NCBI GenBank assembly: GCA_047971685.1
Contig: JBKDZW010000004.1
Span: 1-53,432 of the forward strand
DNA from: JAJXWB01 sp047971685
Lineage (GTDB): Bacteria > Pseudomonadota > Alphaproteobacteria > Rhizobiales > Beijerinckiaceae
Length of the DNA stretch: 53,432 nucleotides
Direction of reading: 5' to 3'
This document shows, piece after piece, positions 35,924 through 44,386 of the stretch. The notes beneath the pieces are model-generated. The model was not told where the DNA came from, ran no database searches, and worked only from the letters and a program-made list of their open reading frames with translations. Numbering within the stretch: the first letter of the stretch is position 1; the number at the start of each line of letters is the position of its first letter. The translations under genes were made by a program, and so were the position numbers.

Positions 35924-36039
35924 GCTGCTTCGTCTCGGGAAAGCGGCAGCGTAAGCTGCTTCGTCTCGGGAAAGCGGCGGCGTAAGCTGCTTTGTTCCGG
36001 AAAATCGGCAGCGTAAGCTGCTTTGGTCCGGCGTCGCGC
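35916..36039. repeat. 31-bp tandem repeat, four units
   Basis: Units begin at 35916, 35947, 35978 and 36009, exactly 31 bp apart. Each starts with GCAGCGTAAGCTGC (GCGGCG in the third), a 5-bp palindromic hairpin with a GTAA loop, followed by TT.GT..CGG. The first unit contains the stop codon of the GSCFA gene. There is no spacer, so it is not a CRISPR array. Confidence 0.9.
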
Positions 36040-36180
36040 CTCGATTTGGCGGCGCTCAAATCCATTCTTCAAAAACAACGTTTTGCCCGTTCTTCAAAAA
36101 GAACATTTTGATTGACAACCCGAACGATCTGACGACGATCAGGTAGGATGCTACGCATTGTACCTGTTCGGAGGGTTGCG

Positions 36181-36984
36181 ATGGACGAGACGGCCGAGCC
36201 GCTTGAGCGGGCGCAGATCGACTGGAATCCGGCCCTTTATCTGAAATTCGAGGACGAACGGGCGCGGGCGGCGCGCGATCTTCTGGCGCAAGTGACGAGC
36301 GGACGCACCGCGCTCGCATACGATCTGGGCTGCGGGCCGGGCAACAGCACGGAGCTTTTGCATCAAAGTTTTCCGGACGCCGAACTGATCGGTCTCGACA
36401 CGTCCGAGCCCATGCTTGCGTATGCGCGACAGCGCGTGCCCAAGGCGCATTTTCAGCGCGAGGGCGTCCGCGATTTCCAGCCAGATCACACGCCCGATCT
36501 CATCTTCGCCAATTCAGTGCTGCAATTCGTGCCCGATCATCCTGCGCTTTTTGCGCGTCTGATGTCCTATCTGCCGCAAGGCGGGCGCCTGGCCGTGCAG
36601 ATGCCCGACGCCGGCCGCGCAACCGCCCATGCGCTCATGCGTATGATCGCGGTCGACGGCCCCTGGCGCGAACGCCTCATGCCGGTCGTGAAATCGCGCG
36701 CGATCATTGCCGAGGCGCTGGATTATTACGACTGGTTGCGCCCGCATTGCACGCGCCTCGAACTCTGGCGCACGACGTATCTCTATGAACTCGACGGCGC
36801 GCAGGGCGTGGTCGAATGGTTTGCGGGGTCTGCATTGCGGCCCTTCCTCAATCCGCTCAGCGAGGCCGAGCGCGAGAGCTTTCTGGCGTCCTATCGCAGC
36901 GAGATCGTCAAGGAATATACGCCGCGTGCGGACGGCAAGATTTTGCTGCCCTATCCGCGTCTGTTCATTGTCGCCGTGCGGTAA
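36181..36984 (+). CDS. tam: Trans-aconitate 2-methyltransferase Tam
   Basis: Methylates trans-aconitate with SAM, which detoxifies this inhibitor of aconitase. The 267-residue protein begins with the family pattern WNPALYLKFEDERARAARDL; the SAM site is DLGCGPGNSTELL near residue 45, then LGLDTSEPML-like GLDTSEPMLAYARQR. The ATG at 36181 has GGAGG 7 bases upstream; upstream in-frame codons are not conserved. It is preceded by an imperfect direct repeat at 36063-36110. The assignment to Tam rather than another class I methyltransferase is strong because of the N-terminal pattern. Confidence 0.9.
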   Translation: MDETAEPLERAQIDWNPALYLKFEDERARAARDLLAQVTSGRTALAYDLGCGPGNSTELLHQSFPDAELIGLDTSEPMLAYARQRVPKAHFQREGVRDFQPDHTPDLIFANSVLQFVPDHPALFARLMSYLPQGGRLAVQMPDAGRATAHALMRMIAVDGPWRERLMPVVKSRAIIAEALDYYDWLRPHCTRLELWRTTYLYELDGAQGVVEWFAGSALRPFLNPLSEAERESFLASYRSEIVKEYTPRADGKILLPYPRLFIVAVR

Positions 36985-37024
36985 GCTTGCCGCGACCGGG
37001 ACAGACGTTCGGGCGTCTTGAAGC

Positions 37025-38533
37025 TCAGGCGGCTTGGCCCTCATCTCCGGCTGTCGCGTCGCCGACCATCTTGTCGTCGTCCTGATCGAGGCCGTATTCC
37101 TTCATCTTGCGGTAGAGAGTCGAGCGGCCGATGCCGAGGCGGCGCGCCATTTCCGACATTTGCCCGCGGTAATGGGCAAGCGCAAATTTGATGGATTCGG
37201 CCTCGAGGTCTTCGAGCTTGCGCACCTCGCCGTGCTCGTCGAGCATTTTCCGGGTGTTGGGATCGCGCACTTCCACGCGCACGATCTCGCGTTCGACGCG
37301 GGTGGCGGCCGCAGGCGCCGGCGCCATGGGCACACGCACGTCGTAACCTTCGACCTGGGCTGCGATCTGGGGAAATTCGGAAACCGTCAATTCGTCGCCA
37401 TCCGATAGAACCACGGCGCGGAAAAGGGCGTTTTCGAGCTGGCGGACATTGCCGGGCCAGTCGTAGGCGGCGAGCAGGGAGAGGGTCGCCGCCGTGAGAC
37501 CGCGTATCTTCTTGCCTTCTTCGGCTGCAAAGCGTGCGCAAAAGCGGCGCGACAATTCGCCGATATCGCCCTTGCGCGCCCGCAGCGGCGGGATGGTGAT
37601 GGGGAAGACGTTGAGGCGGTAATAGAGGTCTTCGCGGAACTTGCCGGATTTGACCAGTTCGATGAGATTCTGGTTGGTGGCGGAGATGATGCGGACATCG
37701 ACGCGCACCGGACGTTTGGCGCCGATGGAATCGATCTCGCCTTCCTGAAGCGCGCGCAGGAGCTTGACCTGGGTCTCGAGCGGCAATTCGCCGATCTCGT
37801 CCAGAAACAGCGTGCCGCCGTTGGCCTCCTGAAACTTTCCGACGTGCTTTTCGACCGCGCCGGTAAAGGCGCCTTTCTCGTGGCCGAACAGAATGGATTC
37901 CACGAGGTTTTCGGGCAGCGCGCCGCAATTCACGGTTACGAAAGGGCGCCCCTTGCGATCCGAGCCGCCCTGAATGGCGCGCGCGACCAGTTCCTTGCCG
38001 ACGCCGGATTCGCCTTCCAGCAGGACGGGAATGGTCGATTTGGCGGCGCGCTCGCCCAGCCGCACGATGCGCGACATTTCCTCGCCGGAATAGACGAGAT
38101 CCTTGAATGTGAGCGTGCCGGTGGCGCGGCGGTTGATGCGGCGGATTTCTTCTTCCAGGGCATCGGCGCGCAGAGCGTTCTTGATGGAGAATTGCAGGCG
38201 TTCCGCGCCGACGGGCTTGACCACGAAATCATAGGCGCCTGCGCGCATGGCCGAAATGACGGCTTCGATGGAGCCATGCGCGGTCTGGACGATGACGGGC
38301 GTGTTGTTCTTGCGCTCGCGCATCCTGGCGAGCACGCCCATCCCGTCGAGATCGGGCATGACGAGATCTAGGACGATGAGGTCGATGGCCGGTCCTTCGG
38401 GACGCTCGAGGCGCGCGAGCGCCTGATCTCCGCTTTCCACCGTTTCGACCTGGTATCCAAACCGCCGGATCATAGCTTCGAGCAGACGGCGTTGAACCGG
38501 ATCGTCGTCAGCAATCAAAATGGTCGAAATCAT
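37025..38533 (-). CDS. Sigma-54-dependent response regulator (NtrC type)
   Basis: A 502-residue activator. The N-terminal receiver (about 1-120) has the acidic pair ADDDP and the phospho-acceptor Asp in LIVLDLVMPDLDG. The AAA+ domain (about 150-385) has Walker A GESGVGKE and the GAFTGA loop that contacts sigma-54. The C-terminal Fis-type helix-turn-helix is MSEMARRLGIGRSTLYRKMK. AGAGGA precedes the ATG at 38533. No cognate sensor kinase is adjacent, so it is an orphan in this window; it is divergent from pepF. The target genes are unknown. Confidence 0.92.
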   Translation of the reverse strand: MISTILIADDDPVQRRLLEAMIRRFGYQVETVESGDQALARLERPEGPAIDLIVLDLVMPDLDGMGVLARMRERKNNTPVIVQTAHGSIEAVISAMRAGAYDFVVKPVGAERLQFSIKNALRADALEEEIRRINRRATGTLTFKDLVYSGEEMSRIVRLGERAAKSTIPVLLEGESGVGKELVARAIQGGSDRKGRPFVTVNCGALPENLVESILFGHEKGAFTGAVEKHVGKFQEANGGTLFLDEIGELPLETQVKLLRALQEGEIDSIGAKRPVRVDVRIISATNQNLIELVKSGKFREDLYYRLNVFPITIPPLRARKGDIGELSRRFCARFAAEEGKKIRGLTAATLSLLAAYDWPGNVRQLENALFRAVVLSDGDELTVSEFPQIAAQVEGYDVRVPMAPAPAAATRVEREIVRVEVRDPNTRKMLDEHGEVRKLEDLEAESIKFALAHYRGQMSEMARRLGIGRSTLYRKMKEYGLDQDDDKMVGDATAGDEGQAA

Positions 38534-38740
38534 CAAGTCCTCTTTCGGGCGGGCCGGGCGCCTGTCGAAGGGGGATGCTCGACGATTAGGGTAAATGCCC
38601 AATTAATGGAGGCTCCGAACTTGTCGCTATACGGGACAATTTCCGTAAAAGGCCCGGTTTCTGGGGATATAATGGGCGTCTGGCGCGAAAGCGCGGGCCA
38701 GCCTCTATATTAGGGCAAGCTGATTCACGATGGAGCGTCC

Positions 38741-40537
38741 ATGACCGCGACCACAAACCTCGGGGCGCTGCCCGAATGGAACCTCGAGGCGCTCTATAGC
38801 GGGCTCGATTCGCCGCAGTTTTCCGCCGATCTCAAGCGCGCAGAGAGCGAATGCCGGGCGTTCGCCGCGAAATGGCGCGGCAAGCTCGCCGAGGCGGCGC
38901 AAGGGCCGGCGGCCTCCGGGCAATTGGCGGAGGCGATCGGCGAATTCGAGGCCTTGCAGGATCTGCTCGGACGGCTGACGAGCTATGCGGGGCTGGTCTA
39001 CGCGGGCGATACGACCGATCCGGTCTGCGCCAAATTCTATGGCGACACGCAGGACAAGGCGACGGCCTATTCCACCGATCTCCTGTTCTTTCAGCTCGAA
39101 CTCAATCGCATCGACGACGCGCTGATCGAGAAAGCCGTCGGCGCCGGCCCGCTCGAACGCTGGAAGCCGTGGCTGACCGACATCCGCAAGGACAAGCCGC
39201 ACGAACTCGATGACAATATAGAGCAGCTCTTTCACGAGAAATCGGTGACCGGGCACGGCGCCTGGAACCGCCTGTTCGACGAGACCATCGCCAGTCTGCG
39301 GTTCGAGATCGACGGCACGTTCCAGACGATCGAGCCGACCCTGTCGATGATGCAGGACGCCAGCGAGGAGGTCCGCCACAAGGCTTCCGATGCAATCGCT
39401 GCCACCTTGAAAGACAATCTGCGCGTCTTTTCGCTCGTCACCAATACGCTGGCCAAGGACAAGGAGATTTCCGACCGCTGGCGCAAATTCGGCGATGTCG
39501 CGGATTCCCGGCATCTGGCCAATCGCGTCGAGCGGCAGGTGGTGGATGCGCTGGTGGCGGCGGTGCGGGCGGCCTATCCGCGTCTGTCGCACCGCTATTA
39601 CAGGCTCAAGGCGAAATGGTTCGGCAAGGACGCGCTCAACCATTGGGACCGCAATGCGCCGCTGCCGCAGGCGCCGCAGCGCGTCTATTCCTGGAGCGAC
39701 GCACGCGAGACGGTGCTGTCGGCCTATGCGGGCTTTTCGCCCGAGATGGCCGGCATTGCGCGAAAGTTCTTCGATGAAAACTGGATCGACGCTCCGGTGC
39801 GGCCGGGCAAGGCGCCGGGCGCCTTTGCGCATCCCACCGTGCCTTCCGCGCATCCCTTCGTTCTGCTCAATTATCAGGGCAAGCCGCGCGACGTGATGAC
39901 GCTCGCCCACGAACTCGGTCACGGCGTGCATCAGGTGCTGGCGGCCGGACAGGGCGCCTTGATGGCGCAGACGCCGCTGACTTTGGCCGAGACCGCAAGC
40001 GTGTTCGGCGAAATGCTGACGTTTCGCGCATTGCTGGCCAAGACCGAAGATGTCGCCCAGCGCCGCGCGCTGCTCGCCTCGAAGGTCGAGGACATGATCA
40101 ATACGGTCGTGCGGCAGATCGCCTTCTATACGTTCGAGCGCGAAGTCCATACGCGCCGGCGCGAAGGCGAATTGACGGCCGAGCAATTGTGCGACGTGTG
40201 GATGAGCGTGCAGGGCGAAAGTCTGGGGCCTGCGATCAGGCTGCAACCGGGATACGAGACCTTCTGGGCCTATATCCCGCATTTCATCCACGCGCCTTTC
40301 TACGTTTACGCCTATGCGTTCGGCGATTGTCTGGTCAATTCGCTCTACGGCGTCTACCAGCGCGCCGAACAGGGCTTTGTCGAACGCTATTTCGACATGC
40401 TGAAGGCCGGCGGCGCCAAGCACCATTCGGAATTGCTGGCTCCCTTCGGGCTCGACGCCACCGATCCCGCCTTCTGGAATATCGGCCTGTCGATGATCGA
40501 GGAACTGATTGCGGAACTGGAGGGGATGGAGGCTTAG
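38741..40537 (+). CDS. pepF: M3-family oligoendopeptidase F
   Basis: A cytoplasmic zinc endopeptidase for short peptides, 598 residues, the usual size. The zinc motif HELGH lies near residue 390 (TLAHELGHGVHQVLA), with the downstream Glu in TLAETASVFGEML. The N-terminal region is the helical M3 fold. The stop TAG is formed by the first bases of a TAGAGC repeat. A GGAGCG sequence lies before the ATG. It is divergent from the sigma-54 regulator and followed by an ABC1 kinase gene. Confidence 0.92.
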   Translation: MTATTNLGALPEWNLEALYSGLDSPQFSADLKRAESECRAFAAKWRGKLAEAAQGPAASGQLAEAIGEFEALQDLLGRLTSYAGLVYAGDTTDPVCAKFYGDTQDKATAYSTDLLFFQLELNRIDDALIEKAVGAGPLERWKPWLTDIRKDKPHELDDNIEQLFHEKSVTGHGAWNRLFDETIASLRFEIDGTFQTIEPTLSMMQDASEEVRHKASDAIAATLKDNLRVFSLVTNTLAKDKEISDRWRKFGDVADSRHLANRVERQVVDALVAAVRAAYPRLSHRYYRLKAKWFGKDALNHWDRNAPLPQAPQRVYSWSDARETVLSAYAGFSPEMAGIARKFFDENWIDAPVRPGKAPGAFAHPTVPSAHPFVLLNYQGKPRDVMTLAHELGHGVHQVLAAGQGALMAQTPLTLAETASVFGEMLTFRALLAKTEDVAQRRALLASKVEDMINTVVRQIAFYTFEREVHTRRREGELTAEQLCDVWMSVQGESLGPAIRLQPGYETFWAYIPHFIHAPFYVYAYAFGDCLVNSLYGVYQRAEQGFVERYFDMLKAGGAKHHSELLAPFGLDATDPAFWNIGLSMIEELIAELEGMEA

Positions 40538-40586
40538 AGCAATTCCGGGCGGACAAGCGACGTCCATTTATCCTGAAATTGCCCTA
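40535..40586. repeat. TAGAGC repeat, short form
   Basis: A 52-bp element from TAGAGCAATTCC to TGAAATTGCCCTA, with a GGAC-type imperfect palindrome around the middle. It resembles the right-hand part of the element at the window end (GGATAAGTGG palindrome). Its first TAG is the stop codon of pepF. Confidence 0.75.
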
Positions 40587-40739
40587 GCTGCGGGCGTTCA
40601 TGCGGCCTCCCGATCTGCGGCGGCGAATGCAGTCGCGGCTCCCTGCATGGCGATCAGCTTTCCCGGCGACCGGAATTAATGGCGTGGACTTGTTCGCCGA
40701 CAAGGTGAAATGGACCGGCGCGGTCCTTAAGTTGTTCCC

Positions 40740-42089
40740 ATGACAGATCGCGAAGCCAACAGATTTTCCGCCCGCGCCGCCCGCTACGCCAAAGTCGGCG
40801 CCAATGTCGGGGGCGCAGCCGCGCGGTTCGCCGCGCAGCAGCTTACCGGCGGGCGCACCGCCAAGCGGGACGCCACCAACGCCGCGGCGCTGGCCAGGGC
40901 GCTTGGCGGGCTCAAGGGGCCGCTCATGAAGGTCGCGCAATTGATGGCGACCATCCCCGACCTGCTGCCGTCCGAATATGCCGACGAACTCTCCAAACTA
41001 CAGTCGGATGCGCCGCCGATGGGCGCGGCCTTCGTCAAGCGGCGGATGCAGGCCGAACTTGGGCCGGACTGGCAGAAACGGTTCAAGTCCTTCGACCTGA
41101 AGCCGACGGCGGCGGCCTCGCTCGGCCAGGTGCACCGGGCGGTTGCGCGCGACGGCGCGTTGCTGGCGTGCAAGCTGCAATATCCTGACATGAAATCGGC
41201 GGTCGAGGCCGATCTCAGGCAACTCGACATTCTCTTTTCCATTCACCGGCGCTTCGAGCCGGTCATCGACACGACGGAGGCGGCCAAGGAAATCGGCGCA
41301 AGGGTGCGCGAGGAACTCGATTATTTTCGCGAGGCCAAGCATGCTGCGCTTTATCGCCGCATGCTGGCGGATGCGAAAAACGTGCGCACGCCCGGCGTGC
41401 GGCCAGAGCTCTCGACGGGCCGGCTTTTGACGATGGACTGGCTGGAGGGCGAAAAGCTGCTGAATTTCAGGAGCGCGCCGCTCGAAGTCCGCAATCGCAT
41501 CGGCGCCGCCATGTTTACGGCCTGGTGGCTGCCGTTCTCGCGCTTCGGCGTCATTCACGGCGACCCGCATCTCGGCAATTACAGCGTTTTCGGGGAGGGC
41601 GAGGGCATAAATCTGCTCGACTACTGGTGCGTGCGCATCTTTCCGCCGTCCTTTGTCGGCGGCGTCGTCGATCTCTATCGCGGCCTTCAGGCCAATGACG
41701 AGGCGCGTATCGTTCACGCCTACGAGACCTGGGGATTTCGCGGGCTGAAACGCGATGTCATCGACACATTGAACGTCTGGGCGCGCTTCATCTACGGGCC
41801 GCTGCTGGAAGACCGCGTGCGCTCGGTAGCCGACGGCGTGGAGCCCGGCAAATATGGCCGGCGCGAGGCTTTTCAGGTGCATCAGGCGCTGAAAACCAAG
41901 GGGCCGGTCACCGTGCCGCGCGAATTCGTGTTTCTGGACCGCGCGGCGGTAGGTCTCGGCGCGGTCTTTTTGCATCTGGCGGCCGAACTCAATTATCACC
42001 GCATGTTCGAGGAGGCGCTCGGCGATTTTCAGCAGGCGGCGCTCGCCACGGCGCAGCGCCAGGCGCTTGCGGCGGCGGGACTGGACTGA
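40740..42089 (+). CDS. ABC1/AarF (UbiB-like) atypical kinase
   Basis: A 449-residue protein of the ABC1 family, linked in bacteria to ubiquinone handling. It shows the ABC1 Ala-rich loop AAASLGQVHRAV near residue 125 (replacing a canonical P-loop), the KxGQ-like LKGPLMKVAQLMA near 60, and the kinase catalytic pattern VIHGDPHLGNY with the metal Asp of LLDYWC. It lacks the C-terminal membrane helices of UbiB. The downstream small oxidase subunit suggests a respiratory setting. The exact substrate is unknown. Confidence 0.88.
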   Translation: MTDREANRFSARAARYAKVGANVGGAAARFAAQQLTGGRTAKRDATNAAALARALGGLKGPLMKVAQLMATIPDLLPSEYADELSKLQSDAPPMGAAFVKRRMQAELGPDWQKRFKSFDLKPTAAASLGQVHRAVARDGALLACKLQYPDMKSAVEADLRQLDILFSIHRRFEPVIDTTEAAKEIGARVREELDYFREAKHAALYRRMLADAKNVRTPGVRPELSTGRLLTMDWLEGEKLLNFRSAPLEVRNRIGAAMFTAWWLPFSRFGVIHGDPHLGNYSVFGEGEGINLLDYWCVRIFPPSFVGGVVDLYRGLQANDEARIVHAYETWGFRGLKRDVIDTLNVWARFIYGPLLEDRVRSVADGVEPGKYGRREAFQVHQALKTKGPVTVPREFVFLDRAAVGLGAVFLHLAAELNYHRMFEEALGDFQQAALATAQRQALAAAGLD

Positions 42090-42177
42090 TTTCGCCGGGA
42101 ACGGCTACAGGGACCGTTGCAGCGGCAGGCGCCCTCGGCTATGAGAGAGCGAGAAAAACGTAAAACGCGAGGGGAGC

Positions 42178-42324
42178 ATGGCGAACGAGGTTTCCAGCAA
42201 CGGCCATCCGGATATGGATTACGCCGAGCACGAAAAGACTTACGAGCTTTTTGTCGCCCTGTTCAAATGGGGTACGGTGGCCAGCATCGTCTGCATCGTC
42301 ATTCTGGGCTTTCTGACGCTCTGA
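42178..42324 (+). CDS. aa3-type cytochrome c oxidase subunit IV (small)
   Basis: A 48-residue protein read directly from the sequence: it starts MANEVSSNGHPDMDYAEHEK, followed by TYELFVALFKWG and one membrane helix TVASIVCIVILGFLTL. The DMDY-EHE-TY-LF motif is the signature of the small subunit IV of aa3 oxidases in alphaproteobacteria. A strong GAGGGGAG ribosome site lies just before the ATG. It is 88 bases after the ABC1 kinase gene and not near the other oxidase subunits, which is common for this gene. Confidence 0.9.
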   Translation: MANEVSSNGHPDMDYAEHEKTYELFVALFKWGTVASIVCIVILGFLTL

Positions 42325-42332
42325 CGTTTTTT

Positions 42333-42356
42333 GCCGCCAGGCGAGGCGGCGTTTTC
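42333..42356 (+). terminator. Intrinsic terminator after the oxidase subunit
   Basis: GCCGCC and GGCGGC form a 6-bp stem with a 6-base loop, followed by GTTTTC, 8 bases after the stop codon. A T-run also lies on the left (TTTTTT), so on the opposite strand it has an A-run after it. Confidence 0.65.
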
Positions 42357-42474
42357 AAAAATATGCGCCGCGCAGGCGGTGTTTTATTCTATTTGTCCGC
42401 GCAGGGCTTTATCCGGTTGCCCGTGCAAGCGGCCCTTGCCGTTATTTGCGCGGCTTTGCGGCGCCGGCTTGTTT

Positions 42475-43617
42475 TTACCGGAACGGATGGACCGGCCCCA
42501 GTTCGGTCGGCAAGGACACCACCAGGCTCGACCCGAAGGCGCTGGCGCAATTGGCCTCGACATCGGCGCCGAGATCGCGCAATTGCGCGAGCGCGCCCAC
42601 GTAATTTGCGTCCGCCGGACCCACGGGGCGGATGCGCGGCGAACCGGCGTCCCGATCGACAGTTGCGCCGCGTTGCGTCGGTTGGCCGCTGACAAAGGCG
42701 AGCCGGCATTTTTCCATCGACCGCCACAGAACGATGTCGATGCGGCGATCGCGCCCTTCGCGCTCGAGCACGGCGTCCATGAGGTTTCGCACGGCGATCT
42801 GGAGCTGCAAGGGATCGCTGGAGACCGGGATCGCCTCGGCGGCGCCTGACAGGACGATCGTATGGCCAAGGCCGTCGCATTTTTCGCGCAGGCGGGCGGC
42901 TGCGTCCTCGACGATGGCGCCGAGATCGGCGCGGGCGCGAATCGGCAGGCCGGAAGCGTCTTGAGTGCGGTGGACCGCGCGCACCAGATCGTTGGTCCAG
43001 TCGCACAGCAATTCAAACTGGCCGGGCGTCGGGACGCTGGCGCCTTGCCGCTCGAGAATATCGAGCAGATCGTCGAGCATGCGGGCGATCGGCGCGATTT
43101 CCTCGACCATGCGACGCTGGTTTTCGCGCACGGCGGCAAGCGCGCGGCTCTGCGCTTGCGCGGCGTTGCGCGCAGCCGTCAGCGCAAGACAATTGTGGAG
43201 CGCCGTGCGGATAGCAAGCTCCAGCGCCGCCGGCGACAGGTTTTCGTGCAACAGCCGGGCATGGGCTGCGGCCATGATCGGGCTTTCCTCGTCGCGGGCG
43301 GGGTCGCGGACGATGGCGATGCAGGGCGTTGCGGCGTCGAAAGCCAGTTCGGCGAAAGTTTCGGGCGTGTGCGCAGCGTCGACTATCAATATTTCACCAG
43401 GGCGCAGGCCGGGCGCAGGAGAGGGGGCGCCGGCTGTGACGGTCCGCGCGTGGCAATGGAGGGCGGACATGCGTTCGCTGGCGTCCACAAGCGCCCGGGC
43501 GGTCGCTTTGTCGCTGGTCAGGATTGCAATGGATTGCGGGACGTTTTCGCGCGAAGGCGCAGAACAGGCTGGCTTTGAATCAAGCGCGCCGTTTGCGCGC
43601 GCACAGGGATTGGACAT
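42475..43617 (-). CDS. Degenerate receiver/histidine-kinase-like protein
   Basis: A 380-residue protein. Residues ~25-130 resemble a receiver domain (SIAILTSDKATARALVDASE, then ILIVDAAHTPETF); residues ~165-380 resemble a histidine kinase core. The dimerisation helix (RENQRRMVEEIAPIARMLDD) has no H-box, and the N-box is altered (RNLMDAVLEREG), with no clear G-boxes. It is thus probably a pseudokinase or phosphotransferase-like partner. It lies downstream of the response regulator and sensor kinase on the same strand. A longer frame from 43668 is possible. Function is inferred from context. Confidence 0.65.
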   Translation of the reverse strand: MSNPCARANGALDSKPACSAPSRENVPQSIAILTSDKATARALVDASERMSALHCHARTVTAGAPSPAPGLRPGEILIVDAAHTPETFAELAFDAATPCIAIVRDPARDEESPIMAAAHARLLHENLSPAALELAIRTALHNCLALTAARNAAQAQSRALAAVRENQRRMVEEIAPIARMLDDLLDILERQGASVPTPGQFELLCDWTNDLVRAVHRTQDASGLPIRARADLGAIVEDAAARLREKCDGLGHTIVLSGAAEAIPVSSDPLQLQIAVRNLMDAVLEREGRDRRIDIVLWRSMEKCRLAFVSGQPTQRGATVDRDAGSPRIRPVGPADANYVGALAQLRDLGADVEANCASAFGSSLVVSLPTELGPVHPFR

Positions 43618-43719
43618 CGCCGGCGTCTCGGATTGAACGTCTACACCTAAATCCCATCCAGCTTGCAATCCTTCATCTGACGATGGTCACCGAGGCTCCA
43701 TGTCGTTCGTCATTTCCGG

Positions 43720-44385
43720 TCAGTTTTTGTTGGTTTTTACCGCCTTCACCGCCAGTTCTGTCCGCGAACGCACATTGAGCTTGTCCATGATGCGGCTGAC
43801 GTAATTCTTGACCGTTCCTTCGGCGAGATTCAGTTCGTTGGCGATTTCCTTGTTGCTGCGCCCGATCGCGACCAGCCGCAGAATGCTGTTTTCGCGGTCG
43901 GTGAGCGGTTCGCTGTCGTCGGGAACGGTTGATTCATCGGCGCTCCTGTGGGTGCGCCGCACGGTGCCGATCAGGGTCGCGGCGACAGAAGGCGCAAGCC
44001 GGGTCTCGCCGCGGATCGTGGCCAGAATGTCGGCTTCGGCCGCGTCTTTCAGCAAATAGGCGGCTGCGCCCGCCGAAATGGCGTCGAGCACCATTTCGTC
44101 GGTGTCGAAGGTCGTGAGCACGATGATGCGGGCGTCGGGCAGATCGGCGACGATCTGGCGGGTGGCGGCCACGCCGCCGAGCCGGGGCATTTGCAGATCC
44201 ATCAGGATCACGTCGGGACGGGTGAGCTTGGCGAGCCGCACGGCTTCCTGACCGTCGCCGGCTTCGGCCACGACATCGAGGTCGGGTTCGAGCGAAAGCA
44301 TGGTTTTGAAAGCGCGCCGGATCAATTGCTGATCTTCGACAATCATGACGCGGGTCGCCCCTTTGTCGCCCGGTGTCCCTGACAT
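43720..44385 (-). CDS. NarL/LuxR-type response regulator
   Basis: A 221-residue regulator. The receiver (about 10-125) has VEDQQ as the acidic pocket, the phospho-acceptor Asp in VILMDLQMPRLGG and the conserved Lys in YLLKDA. The C-terminal LuxR helix-turn-helix (about 160-215) reads LTDRENSILRLVAIGRSNKE and continues IANELNLAEGTVKNYVSRI. AGGAGCG lies before the ATG. It begins one base after the sensor kinase stop, so the two are translationally linked and form a two-component pair. Confidence 0.95.
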   Translation of the reverse strand: MSGTPGDKGATRVMIVEDQQLIRRAFKTMLSLEPDLDVVAEAGDGQEAVRLAKLTRPDVILMDLQMPRLGGVAATRQIVADLPDARIIVLTTFDTDEMVLDAISAGAAAYLLKDAAEADILATIRGETRLAPSVAATLIGTVRRTHRSADESTVPDDSEPLTDRENSILRLVAIGRSNKEIANELNLAEGTVKNYVSRIMDKLNVRSRTELAVKAVKTNKN

Positions 44386-44386
44386 T

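Noticed and set aside
35916..36039. Possible CRISPR array
   Set aside because: The 31-bp units are contiguous with no unique spacers and no cas genes are near.
36112..36149. TTGACA ... TAGGAT as a tam promoter
   Set aside because: The spacing is 26 bases, too long for a standard sigma-70 promoter.
38705..40567. A 620-codon frame on the minus strand opposite pepF
   Set aside because: Shadow frame of PepF, which has an intact HELGH motif and normal length; no recognisable domain on the minus strand.
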